Source: CAYQUC01 sp964514215
GTDB lineage: Bacteria; Pseudomonadota; Gammaproteobacteria; UBA6429; Thiohalophilaceae
Length of the DNA stretch: 64,000 nt
Reading direction: 5' to 3'
Assembly: GCA_964514215.1 (NCBI GenBank)
Contig: CAZEPW010000004.1
Location: forward strand, 46,249-110,248
Shown here: positions 54,061 to 62,643 of the stretch, in pieces
Layout of the letters: each line of letters begins with the position of its first letter
Numbering within the stretch: position 1 is the first letter of the stretch
Position numbers and translations under genes: made by a program
Notes under the pieces: model-generated
Told to the model about the DNA's origin: nothing
Databases searched by the model: none
The model's input: only the letters and a program-made list of their open reading frames with translations

Positions 54061-55215
54061 ATGAGTGAAATGGATGTAAGTGACTTTCGTAAAAAAATAA
54101 AAGAATTTTGTGATGAATACGTTAAACCGATAGCCGCCAAAATTGATGTTGAAGATAATATACCCAGTACGTTATGGAAAAAAATGGGCGATGCAGGTTT
54201 AATTGGTGTAACGATACCCAAGCAATTTGGCGGTTTAGAACTGGGCTATTTGCATCATGTGGTTGCAATTGAAGAGTTTAGTCGTGCATCGGGTACGGTG
54301 GGGTTTTCTTATGCCGATCACAGTAATATTTGTTTGCATAATTTATACGTTCACGGTAATGAATCACAACGCCAACAGTATGTTCCCAAACTTTGTAGTG
54401 GGGAATTTTTAGGGGCATTATCAATGTCAGAGCCGGGTGCAGGTTCGGATGTTATTGGTTCTATGAGTTGTTCTGCTGAAAAAAAGCAGGGTTATTGGCT
54501 TGCTAATGGCACCAAAAAATGGACCACCAATGGTAATGGTGCTGATGTCATTATCGTTTATATGCGAACCGCTGATAAAAGTCGTGGCTCTCATAGCATC
54601 AGTGCATTTTTACTGGATGATAGTATCGAAGGTTGGACGCGAGGCGAGAAGTTAGACAAGCTCGGAATGCGAGGTGCTGATAATTGTGAGTTGTATTTCG
54701 ATAATTGTAAGATTCCAGAGAGTCATTTACTCGGTGAAGAACATGAGGCGGTCAGAATTTTGATGTCGGGATTAGATAGCGAACGTTTATTATTATCAGC
54801 CGGCCCCATTGGTTTAATGCAGGCGGCATTAGATTTATCATTGCCCTATGTTAGAGAACGCAAGCAATTTGGCCAAGCAATTGGTCAGTTTGAATTAATG
54901 CAGGCAAAAATGGCAGAAATGTATACTGCATTGCAATCAGCCCGGGCATTTACGTATCGAACGGCGCAGGCTTTTGATGATGGTAATCCCTCTCGTACCG
55001 ATGCTGCTGCCTGTGCATTGTATGCCTCACGCGCGGCGGTTAGCGTATCGTTAGAAGCAATACAAACCCTTGGTGGTTTAGGCTATATGAATGATTCAAT
55101 TGCTAGTCGATTATTACGTGATTCAAAAATTTATGAAATTGGTGGCGGCACCAATGAAATTAGAAAAATGTTAATTGGACGTGAATTATTTAATAAAGAC
55201 CCTAACTATTATTAA
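54061..55215 (+). CDS. liuA: Isovaleryl-CoA dehydrogenase
   Basis: A 384-residue acyl-CoA dehydrogenase that oxidises isovaleryl-CoA to 3-methylcrotonyl-CoA with FAD. The assignment rests on the catalytic base: Glu241 in SGLDSERLLLSAGPIG, the position special to isovaleryl-CoA dehydrogenases, while the usual C-terminal Glu site reads YEIGGGTNEIRK. Other motifs are ALSMSEPGAGSDV and WTTNGNGADV. It is the second gene of the leucine operon. The next gene is 195 bases away, so a second promoter there is possible. Confidence 0.93.
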   Translation: MSEMDVSDFRKKIKEFCDEYVKPIAAKIDVEDNIPSTLWKKMGDAGLIGVTIPKQFGGLELGYLHHVVAIEEFSRASGTVGFSYADHSNICLHNLYVHGNESQRQQYVPKLCSGEFLGALSMSEPGAGSDVIGSMSCSAEKKQGYWLANGTKKWTTNGNGADVIIVYMRTADKSRGSHSISAFLLDDSIEGWTRGEKLDKLGMRGADNCELYFDNCKIPESHLLGEEHEAVRILMSGLDSERLLLSAGPIGLMQAALDLSLPYVRERKQFGQAIGQFELMQAKMAEMYTALQSARAFTYRTAQAFDDGNPSRTDAAACALYASRAAVSVSLEAIQTLGGLGYMNDSIASRLLRDSKIYEIGGGTNEIRKMLIGRELFNKDPNYY

Positions 55216-55410
55216 TTTATTTTATTAGTGTTGTTTCGTTAACTTACACAATAGTATCAAAATATAAATTAAGCATACGTTAATGATATTTTACTGATGC
55301 CTGATATGGAACTGGTATGGCCTACTGAAGACTCCTTTTTGTGTTTGCTATAAATTGTAATTGGATTATCGTGATATCTTATATAAATTATTCAAATAGT
55401 AAAAAATACA

Positions 55411-56571
55411 ATGAATAAAGTAGTGATAATTTCTGCCAAAAGAACAGCTATTGGCTCGCATCTGGGGCAATTTAAAAACATTCAAGCCCCTGATTTAGCA
55501 ACACGGCTAATTAAAAATATTGTCGCCGAACAGCTATTGGTAAAAGATAAAATAAAAATTGACGAGTGTTATATTGGTTGCGTTTTGAGTGCCGGAGTAG
55601 GCCAGGCACCGGCACGACAAGCTTTATTAGAAGCGGGGCTCCCAAATGATATTCCTTGTACAACGATAAATAAGGTCTGTGGTTCAGGCATGAAAACACT
55701 AGCGATGGCTTTTGATCAAATTACGCTTGGAAATTCGATTGCGGTGTTAGCCGGTGGCATGGAATCAATGAGTAATGCGCCTTATTTAGTGAGTGGTGAT
55801 AAGGCACGTCAGGGCATGCGTATGGGGCATCAAAAACTACTTGATCATCTTTTTTATGATGGTTTAGAAAACTATAAAGATGGCAAGTTAATGGGCGTTT
55901 TTGCTGAAGCAACCGCAAAAAAACATAACATTAGCCGCGAACAACAAGATGCATTTACAATTGAATCGGTTGAACGTGCTCGAGCTGCAACTAAATCCGG
56001 TAAGTTTAACAACGAAATTGTTGTTATTGATGAAATATCACAAGATGAACAAATTTATAAATCGGATATTGCAAAAATTCCTAAATTAAAACCGGCTTTT
56101 GCTAAAGAGGGTAGTGTTACTGCAGCCAATTCATCATCAATTTCAGATGGCGCGGCTATGTGCTTATTGGTTGATGCTCAATACGCAAATTTATTTAATC
56201 AAAGTATTTCTGCAACTATTGTGGCATACAGTAGTTTCGCGCAGCAACCAGAGGAATTTACCACGGCTATTCCGGGTGCTGTTGAAGACGTGTTGCGTAA
56301 AGCAAATTGGTCACTTGATGATGTTGATTTGTTTGAGATTAATGAAGCCTTTTCTGTTGTTGTTATTTCTGCAATTAAAACCCTTGGTTTGGATCATGAT
56401 AAGGTGAATGTTAACGGTGGTGCTTGTGCTATGGGACATCCTATCGGAGCCAGTGGTTGTCGAGTTGTCGTTACACTGATACACGCGATGCTTGATCGAG
56501 CTTGTCATAAAGGTATTGCGAGTGTTTGTATTGGTGGCGGTGAAGCAATGGCGATTGCGATTGAAGTATGA
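55411..56571 (+). CDS. Acetyl-CoA acetyltransferase (thiolase)
   Basis: A 386-residue thiolase. The acyl-accepting cysteine is Cys90 in INKVCGSGMKTL; NEAFSVV supplies the structural Asn-Glu-His-type region, and GGACAMGHPIGASGCR holds the second catalytic His and Cys. It can cleave acetoacetyl-CoA to two acetyl-CoA, matching the acetoacetyl-CoA synthetase encoded downstream, or cleave 2-methylacetoacetyl-CoA from isoleucine. It overlaps liuB by four bases. Confidence 0.92.
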   Translation: MNKVVIISAKRTAIGSHLGQFKNIQAPDLATRLIKNIVAEQLLVKDKIKIDECYIGCVLSAGVGQAPARQALLEAGLPNDIPCTTINKVCGSGMKTLAMAFDQITLGNSIAVLAGGMESMSNAPYLVSGDKARQGMRMGHQKLLDHLFYDGLENYKDGKLMGVFAEATAKKHNISREQQDAFTIESVERARAATKSGKFNNEIVVIDEISQDEQIYKSDIAKIPKLKPAFAKEGSVTAANSSSISDGAAMCLLVDAQYANLFNQSISATIVAYSSFAQQPEEFTTAIPGAVEDVLRKANWSLDDVDLFEINEAFSVVVISAIKTLGLDHDKVNVNGGACAMGHPIGASGCRVVVTLIHAMLDRACHKGIASVCIGGGEAMAIAIEV

Positions 56572-58145
56572 GTATAATTAAATCAAAAATCGAAGTGTCA
56601 TCGGATGAATATCAACAAAATTATGCTTATACGACAAAGTTGGTTAATGAATTAGAAAATAAAATCAAGCAAGTACACGAAAGTGGTTCGCTAACGGCAA
56701 AAGCGAAACAGATTAAGCGCGGTAAACTGTTGGTTAGAGATAGAATCAGTAGTTTACTTGATGTTGGTAGTTTTTTTATGGAGTTATCCAGTTTAGCAGG
56801 TGAAGCACTTTATGATGATTCGTTGCCTGCTGCCGGAATCATAACCGGCATTGGTCTTATTGAAAATCATTATGTGATGTTAATTGCGAATGATTCGACT
56901 ATAAAAGGCGGTGCTTATTATCCGATTACGGTTAAAAAACACCTACGCGCACAGCAGATTGCATTAGAAAATAAATTACCGTGTATCTATCTGGTTGATT
57001 CCGGTGGTGCTTATTTGCAGCTTCAAGATGAAATATTTCCAGATGTCTCGGGCTTTGGGCGAATTTTTTATAATCAGGCGCGGATGTCCGCAAAAGCGAT
57101 TCCTCAGATTTCAGTGGTTTTAGGTCAGTGTATTGCGGGTGGTGCGTATGTTGCGGCGATGAGTGATGAAACCATTATCGTTAAAAATCAAGGCAGAATT
57201 TATTTAGGTGGTCCCGAATTAGTACAAGCTGCCACTGGTGAAATCATTGATGCTGAAAGTTTGGGAGGGGGAGACATGCACTGCCGTGTTTCGGGAGTGG
57301 CCGATCATCTTGCCGATAACGATTCTCATGCACTGGAATTATGTCGTGAGTTGGTAAAGCACTTACCAATCTTAAAGAGCAATAAGTTAACGTTTAACGA
57401 TATAGTTGAACCGCTTTATGACTCTAAAGAAATTTACGGTGTTATTCCAACAAATTTACAGGTTATTATGAACCCTCATGAAATTATCGCTCGTATTATT
57501 GATGGTTCGGAATTTCATGAGTTTAAGGCACTTTATGGTGAAACTATTATTTGTGGTTTTGCCAAAATACACGGGATTCAGGTTGGTATTTTAGCAAATA
57601 ATGGCATTTTATTTTCGGAATCTTCGTTAAAAGCAACGCATTTTATCGAGTTATGTAATCAACGTGGTATTGCGATTGTTTTTTTGCAAAATATTGCCGG
57701 GTTTATGGTGGGCAAATATTACGAACAACATGGCATTGCAAAAGACGGAGCCAAAATGGTTGCTGCTGTTGCGACTTCTCGGGTTCCAAAGTTTACGGTT
57801 ATTGTTGGTGGCTCGTTTGGCGCTGGTAACTACGCAATGTGTGGCCGGGCATTTGGTGCTAGACAATTATGGCTTTGGCCGAATGCGCGAATTTCTGTTA
57901 TGGGGGGTGACGTTGCGGCTTCGTTGATTAGTCAAATTAAAAAAACAACGACCGATTCAAATTTAATGGATAACATTAAAAATCAATATGAGCATCAGGG
58001 TAGTCCATATTATTCAACAGCACGTTTATGGGATGATGGTGTTATTGATCCCTTGTTGACGCGTCAGTATTTAGCGCGTGGTCTTATTTTAGCTCAAACA
58101 AAACCTTTGGAACAGGGGTTAAATAATCCCGTGTTTAGGATGTGA
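56568..58145 (+). CDS. liuB: Methylcrotonyl-CoA carboxylase, carboxyltransferase (beta) subunit
   Basis: A 525-residue carboxyltransferase subunit that moves CO2 from biotin to 3-methylcrotonyl-CoA. Family segments: RDRISSLLDVGSFFMELSSL, LVDSGGAYLQLQDEIFPD, GQCIAGGAYVAAMSDE, ESLGGGDMHCRVSGVADH and GSFGAGNYAMCGRAF. These favour the methylcrotonyl class over propionyl-CoA carboxylase, as does the leucine gene order. The biotin carboxylase/carrier partner (liuD) is not in the expected place after liuC. Confidence 0.92.
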   Translation: MSIIKSKIEVSSDEYQQNYAYTTKLVNELENKIKQVHESGSLTAKAKQIKRGKLLVRDRISSLLDVGSFFMELSSLAGEALYDDSLPAAGIITGIGLIENHYVMLIANDSTIKGGAYYPITVKKHLRAQQIALENKLPCIYLVDSGGAYLQLQDEIFPDVSGFGRIFYNQARMSAKAIPQISVVLGQCIAGGAYVAAMSDETIIVKNQGRIYLGGPELVQAATGEIIDAESLGGGDMHCRVSGVADHLADNDSHALELCRELVKHLPILKSNKLTFNDIVEPLYDSKEIYGVIPTNLQVIMNPHEIIARIIDGSEFHEFKALYGETIICGFAKIHGIQVGILANNGILFSESSLKATHFIELCNQRGIAIVFLQNIAGFMVGKYYEQHGIAKDGAKMVAAVATSRVPKFTVIVGGSFGAGNYAMCGRAFGARQLWLWPNARISVMGGDVAASLISQIKKTTTDSNLMDNIKNQYEHQGSPYYSTARLWDDGVIDPLLTRQYLARGLILAQTKPLEQGLNNPVFRM

Positions 58146-58151
58146 CGCATT

Positions 58152-58931
58152 ATGTCTGAGCCCATTTTATTTCAAATGCAACAAGATGATGTTTGCGAAT
58201 TAATATTAAACCGGCCAGACAAAATAAACACACTGAACAAAGAGTTAATCATTCGATTTACTGAATATCTCAAACAGCTTGCAACACAAAATACTATTCG
58301 GGTTGTTATTATTAGTGGCGTGGGAAAATGGTTTTGTGGTGGTGCTGATTTAAAGTGGATGCTACAGACCAGCCAGATAAATGATGATAAAAATTTTGAT
58401 GAAGCATACCATTTAGCCAATTTATTTTATCAACTTAACAACTTACCAATAATAACTATCGCTAAAGTATCCGGCGGTGCGCTTGGTGGAGGCATCGGTT
58501 TATTATGTTGTTGTGACGTTGTTATTGCTAGCGAGCAAAGTGTTTTTTCATTTGGTGAATTAAAACTGGGACTATTGCCAGCAACAATAATGCCCTATGT
58601 TTTGGCCTCTATTGGCGAAAGGCAAGCTCGGCGATATATGCTAAGTGGTGAACAGTTTAGCAGTGTTACGGCAAAACAAATTAATATCATTCATGATGCT
58701 GTGCCATCGAAAAATCTTAACCACGAAGTTGAACATCAAGTGCAGCATTTTTTATCGTGTGCGCCTGAAACCTTAGGCGAGTGTAAATCGTTAATACAGC
58801 AATATAGCATTAAGGATAAACAATTTGTTGAAGATACGGCTCGAATTTTAGCACAATCCAGAAGTTCAAAAGAGGCTCAAGAAGGTATCAGGGCTTTTTT
58901 AGAAAAATCGAAACCTTCATGGATGAAATAA
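58152..58931 (+). CDS. liuC: Enoyl-CoA hydratase family, probable methylglutaconyl-CoA hydratase
   Basis: A 259-residue crotonase-fold enzyme. The oxyanion-hole elements are GVGKWFCGGADLKWM and VSGGALGGGIGLLCCCD, and the catalytic-region stretch is FSFGELKLGLLPATIMPYVL, with Glu at the usual place. In liu operons this position encodes 3-methylglutaconyl-CoA hydratase, which forms HMG-CoA for the next enzyme. It starts six bases after liuB. Assignment of the exact substrate comes from context. Confidence 0.87.
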   Translation: MSEPILFQMQQDDVCELILNRPDKINTLNKELIIRFTEYLKQLATQNTIRVVIISGVGKWFCGGADLKWMLQTSQINDDKNFDEAYHLANLFYQLNNLPIITIAKVSGGALGGGIGLLCCCDVVIASEQSVFSFGELKLGLLPATIMPYVLASIGERQARRYMLSGEQFSSVTAKQINIIHDAVPSKNLNHEVEHQVQHFLSCAPETLGECKSLIQQYSIKDKQFVEDTARILAQSRSSKEAQEGIRAFLEKSKPSWMK

Positions 58932-58951
58932 TTTTAATGTTGGCGACTTAA

Positions 58952-59830
58952 ATGAAACATTATTATAAGGATTATGTACAAATAACCGAAGTTGCGCCTC
59001 GGGATGGCCTTCAAAGTGAACGCGTTATGCTGACTACTGCTGAGAAGGTTGATTTTATTAAAAATCTTAATGCGTGTGGTTTTTCTGCTATCGAATTTTC
59101 TAGTTTTGTCAGTGATAAATTGGTACCTAATTTATCCGATGCTGAAGCCGTTTTTAAGTCTATTTATCCTTATGCCGGATGTCGCTTTTCAGCTTTGGTT
59201 GCCAATAGCGTCGGATTTGAACGGGCTATCGCATGTGGTGTTAAATCTTTGGCTTTTTTGACTTCTGCGTCTGAAACTTTTTGTCAAAAAAATATTCATT
59301 GTTCCATTCAAGAGTCTTTATCCAGAATGAGTTATCTGATTCAAAATGCCAAAAATAATAATATATACGTCCGTGTTTATATTTCCTGTGCTTTTAATTG
59401 TGCTTCTGAGGGTGATATCAATGTTAATCGAGTCGTTGATTTAGTCAAAAAACTCAAGGACATGGGCTGTGATGAAATTTCGTTAGCCGATACCACGGGC
59501 AAGGCTAATCCGTTGCAAGTTGAGAATTTGTTAGAGGCTTGTTTGGATGTTATCGATGTTGATAATATTATTATGCACTTTCACGATAATCATAACATGG
59601 CTTTAGCAAATGTGTTGTGTAGTTTACAAATGGGCATATACCGGTTTGATAGCTCGGTTGCGGGTATTGGTGGTTGCAATTTTTCTCTAAATTCTGGTGG
59701 AAATTTAGCGACAGGAGATTTGTTGTATATGTTAAATGGTATGGGTATTCATACCGGGGTTGATCGCGAACAGGTTATTAAAACAGGAAATAGTGTTTTA
59801 AAGTTACTCGGACATAAAAAAATTGATTAA
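58952..59830 (+). CDS. liuE: Hydroxymethylglutaryl-CoA lyase
   Basis: A 292-residue TIM-barrel lyase that splits HMG-CoA into acetyl-CoA and acetoacetate, the end of leucine breakdown. The metal-binding N-terminus is VAPRDGLQSERVML; the HXH metal pair is in IIMHFHDNHNMA. The catalytic cysteine loop is AGIGGCNFSLNSGGNLATGD: the Cys is kept, but the following residues differ from the common GGCPYAxGASGN. The C-terminal MLNGMGIHTGVD fits the family well. Confidence 0.9.
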   Translation: MKHYYKDYVQITEVAPRDGLQSERVMLTTAEKVDFIKNLNACGFSAIEFSSFVSDKLVPNLSDAEAVFKSIYPYAGCRFSALVANSVGFERAIACGVKSLAFLTSASETFCQKNIHCSIQESLSRMSYLIQNAKNNNIYVRVYISCAFNCASEGDINVNRVVDLVKKLKDMGCDEISLADTTGKANPLQVENLLEACLDVIDVDNIIMHFHDNHNMALANVLCSLQMGIYRFDSSVAGIGGCNFSLNSGGNLATGDLLYMLNGMGIHTGVDREQVIKTGNSVLKLLGHKKID

Positions 59831-59872
59831 TCTCGCTTATCTCAAAATACGAAAATTAACAGGAAGGCTAAT

Positions 59873-60667
59873 ATGAAGTGGCATAATGTTAAAGCGATAG
59901 TGACCGGAGGTGCTTCTGGTTTAGGACTTGCTGTGGTGCAACGAATTTTAAAAACCAATGCTCAGGTTGCAATTGTTGATCTTAAAGCTGCGATTGAACA
60001 TTCCAAATTAAAAATTAAATCGCATGTTGCTTTTAAAAATGGACAATTGTTAGCATTTGATACGGATGTGACTAGTGATGAATCGGTCACTAATGCGATA
60101 CATTCAATTACTGAAAAATTTAATGGCATCAATTTGGTGGTGAATTGTGCCGGAATTTTATTTAGCGAAAAAATGCTCAGCACGGAGCACACGATGTTAA
60201 GTTGCGATTTTGAAAAAGTATTAGCGGTTAATCTAATGGGGACGTTTCGAGTGTGTCGTATTGCGGCTGATCGTATGCGATATGATGACATTCATTCTAA
60301 AAGCCACGATGAAGAATCTGGCGTGATTATTAATACGGCATCAATAGCTGCTTTTGAGGGACAAATAGGACAATTGGCTTATAGTGCGTCGAAAGGGGGA
60401 ATTGTTAGTATGACATTACCAATGGCCAGAGAATTAGCGCGTCATAACATTCGTGTGATGACGATTGCCCCCGGATTATTTGATACTGCGATGTTGCAAG
60501 GTTTGTCGGATGACATCAAACAAAATCTAATTGATACCACTATTCATCCTCATAGACTGGGTGTTGCCGAAGAATTTGCTCAAATGGTTCAGCATATCGT
60601 TGAAAATCCAATGCTCAATGGATCAACAATTCGCCTTGATGGTGCTATTCGATTAGCGCCTAAATAG
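59873..60667 (+). CDS. SDR dehydrogenase, probable 3-hydroxy-2-methylbutyryl-CoA dehydrogenase
   Basis: A 264-residue short-chain dehydrogenase resembling the HSD10 type. The cofactor site is VTGGASGLGLAV, the NAG-type motif is VNCAGILFS, the catalytic serine is in INTASIAAFEG, and AYSASKGG gives the catalytic Tyr and Lys. The insert with DFEKVLAVNLMGTFRV is as in HSD10-like enzymes, which oxidise 2-methyl-3-hydroxybutyryl-CoA in isoleucine breakdown. It has its own likely ribosome site (AGGAAGG) before the ATG at 59873. Confidence 0.85.
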   Translation: MKWHNVKAIVTGGASGLGLAVVQRILKTNAQVAIVDLKAAIEHSKLKIKSHVAFKNGQLLAFDTDVTSDESVTNAIHSITEKFNGINLVVNCAGILFSEKMLSTEHTMLSCDFEKVLAVNLMGTFRVCRIAADRMRYDDIHSKSHDEESGVIINTASIAAFEGQIGQLAYSASKGGIVSMTLPMARELARHNIRVMTIAPGLFDTAMLQGLSDDIKQNLIDTTIHPHRLGVAEEFAQMVQHIVENPMLNGSTIRLDGAIRLAPK

Positions 60668-60693
60668 TTGTAGAATTTTGGTGAGTCTATTTA

Positions 60694-62643
60694 ATGAATA
60701 ATATAATCTGGCAAGCACAGCAACAGGACATTGAGCAATCATGGCTTGTGGCGTTTTGGAATGAGATTCATCCAACTACGACATTAACCTGCTATTCTGA
60801 AATACATCAGTGGTCAATTGACAATAGTGAACAATTTTGGGAATCGTTGATTGATTTTTTTGATATTAACTATTCCAAAAAATGGCATACTGTTTTACAG
60901 CAACCAGATGGAATGTTTATGGCGAAATGGTTTGATGGTTGTGAATTAAACTTTGCTGAAAACGTATTACGATATCAAGATGAGAATATTGCTATTGATT
61001 ATGTTAGTGAACTGGGTGATACAAAATCGCTGAGTTATGCTGAGTTGTATCAACAGGTTGCAATAGTGGCACATGCTTTTCGATTAGCTGGTTTAAGCAA
61101 GGGTGATAGAGTTGCTGCCATCATGCCTAATATTCCCGATACGGTTGTGGCGATGTTGGCTTGTACCAGCATTGGTGCGACTTGGTCGTGTTGTTCGCCA
61201 GAATTTGGTGCAACTAGTATAATTGAACGTTTTGAGCAAATACACGCTAAAATAATAGTGTATTGTGACTGTTATTATTTTAAAGGAAAAAAAATAAACA
61301 TTAAAGACAAAGTTCGTTCAGTAAAAAATAAATTAAACCCTGACTATTTGATTTCTGTTGGTTATCCCTTTGGTAAATGTTCTAAGTTAAATGCGCTGGG
61401 TATCTCGATGGACGATTTTACTAAAAACAGCAATCATAAAACAACGATTGATTTTGAGCCTGTGCCCTTTAATTTTCCTGTTTATATTTTATATTCCTCG
61501 GGTACCACTGGTATTCCCAAGTGCATTGTTCATGGTGTTGGTGGCACTTTGGTGCAGCATTATAAAGAGTTAGCATTACACACTAATATAAAACGCGCTG
61601 ATAAATTATTTTATTATACGACTACTGGCTGGATGATGTGGAATTGGCAGATTAGTGCTTTAGCGTTGGGCGCAACGGTTGTGTTGTATGATGGTAGTCC
61701 ATTTTACCCCGAGATGAATCATTTACTAAAAATTGTGGCTAAATTTAAAATAACCGTGTTTGGTTGCAGCGCCAAGTATATTGATATTCTAAACAGTAAT
61801 AATATCATCACGGATAAAACGTTTAAAAAATCCTGTTTACGCACGCTTTTATCGACTGGTTCTGCGTTATTACCCCAAGCGTATGATTATATTTTGAAAT
61901 CAATCAAATCCGATTTGCAAATATGTTCTATATCCGGGGGAACCGATATTGTGTCTTGCTTTGCTCTGGGAAATCCTATTTCGAATGTCTATCGTGGTGA
62001 GTTACAGGGGCTTGGATTGGCAATGGATGTTAAGGTTTTTAACGAGCAAGCTGAGGCGGTATATGATCAAAAAGGTGAGTTGGTTTGCTGTGCAGCTTTT
62101 CCTTCAATGCCGGTGTGTTTTTGGAATGATCTTGATAATAAAAAGTACTATCAAGCTTATTTTGAGCAGTATAGCGATATTTGGGCTCATGGTGACTATG
62201 CTAAAATTATACAGCATGATAATCAAAAGGGTTTGGTGATTTACGGACGATCCGATACCACATTAAATCCGGGGGGCGTTCGTATCGGTACGGCGGAAAT
62301 TTATCGACAATTAGATCAGTTTGACTTTATTGACGATGCGATTGTTGTTGCTCAGTCGTGGCAGGGTGATCAACGGATTGTTTTGTTTGTTGTATTAAAC
62401 AATAATCTGGTTTTGGATGATGTGATGATTGATACCATGAAACAGAAAATTCGTAGTAATACCTCACCATTTCACGTACCGGCAAAAATTATACAAATAC
62501 ACGATATTCCACGAACCTATAATGGCAAGCTTGCAGAATTGGCTGTTCGTAATGTGATTCACAATCGTCCAGTAAGCAATTTATCGGCGTTGGTTAATCC
62601 AGAATGTTTGTTGGAGTTTAAACACATAAGGCAACTACAATGA
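60694..62643 (+). CDS. Acetoacetyl-CoA synthetase
   Basis: A 649-residue adenylate-forming enzyme that activates acetoacetate to acetoacetyl-CoA. The AMP-binding motif is LYSSGTTGIPKCIVHG, followed by YYTTTGWMMWNWQ and the GRSDTTLNPGGVRIGTAE hinge segment. The catalytic lysine is in TYNGKLAELAVR. The length and the N-terminal domain (NFAENVLRY) match the AacS type rather than acetyl-CoA synthetase. Acetoacetate arises from both the leucine and the tyrosine operons next door, so this enzyme recovers the common product. It overlaps prpC by four bases. Confidence 0.92.
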   Translation: MNNIIWQAQQQDIEQSWLVAFWNEIHPTTTLTCYSEIHQWSIDNSEQFWESLIDFFDINYSKKWHTVLQQPDGMFMAKWFDGCELNFAENVLRYQDENIAIDYVSELGDTKSLSYAELYQQVAIVAHAFRLAGLSKGDRVAAIMPNIPDTVVAMLACTSIGATWSCCSPEFGATSIIERFEQIHAKIIVYCDCYYFKGKKINIKDKVRSVKNKLNPDYLISVGYPFGKCSKLNALGISMDDFTKNSNHKTTIDFEPVPFNFPVYILYSSGTTGIPKCIVHGVGGTLVQHYKELALHTNIKRADKLFYYTTTGWMMWNWQISALALGATVVLYDGSPFYPEMNHLLKIVAKFKITVFGCSAKYIDILNSNNIITDKTFKKSCLRTLLSTGSALLPQAYDYILKSIKSDLQICSISGGTDIVSCFALGNPISNVYRGELQGLGLAMDVKVFNEQAEAVYDQKGELVCCAAFPSMPVCFWNDLDNKKYYQAYFEQYSDIWAHGDYAKIIQHDNQKGLVIYGRSDTTLNPGGVRIGTAEIYRQLDQFDFIDDAIVVAQSWQGDQRIVLFVVLNNNLVLDDVMIDTMKQKIRSNTSPFHVPAKIIQIHDIPRTYNGKLAELAVRNVIHNRPVSNLSALVNPECLLEFKHIRQLQ

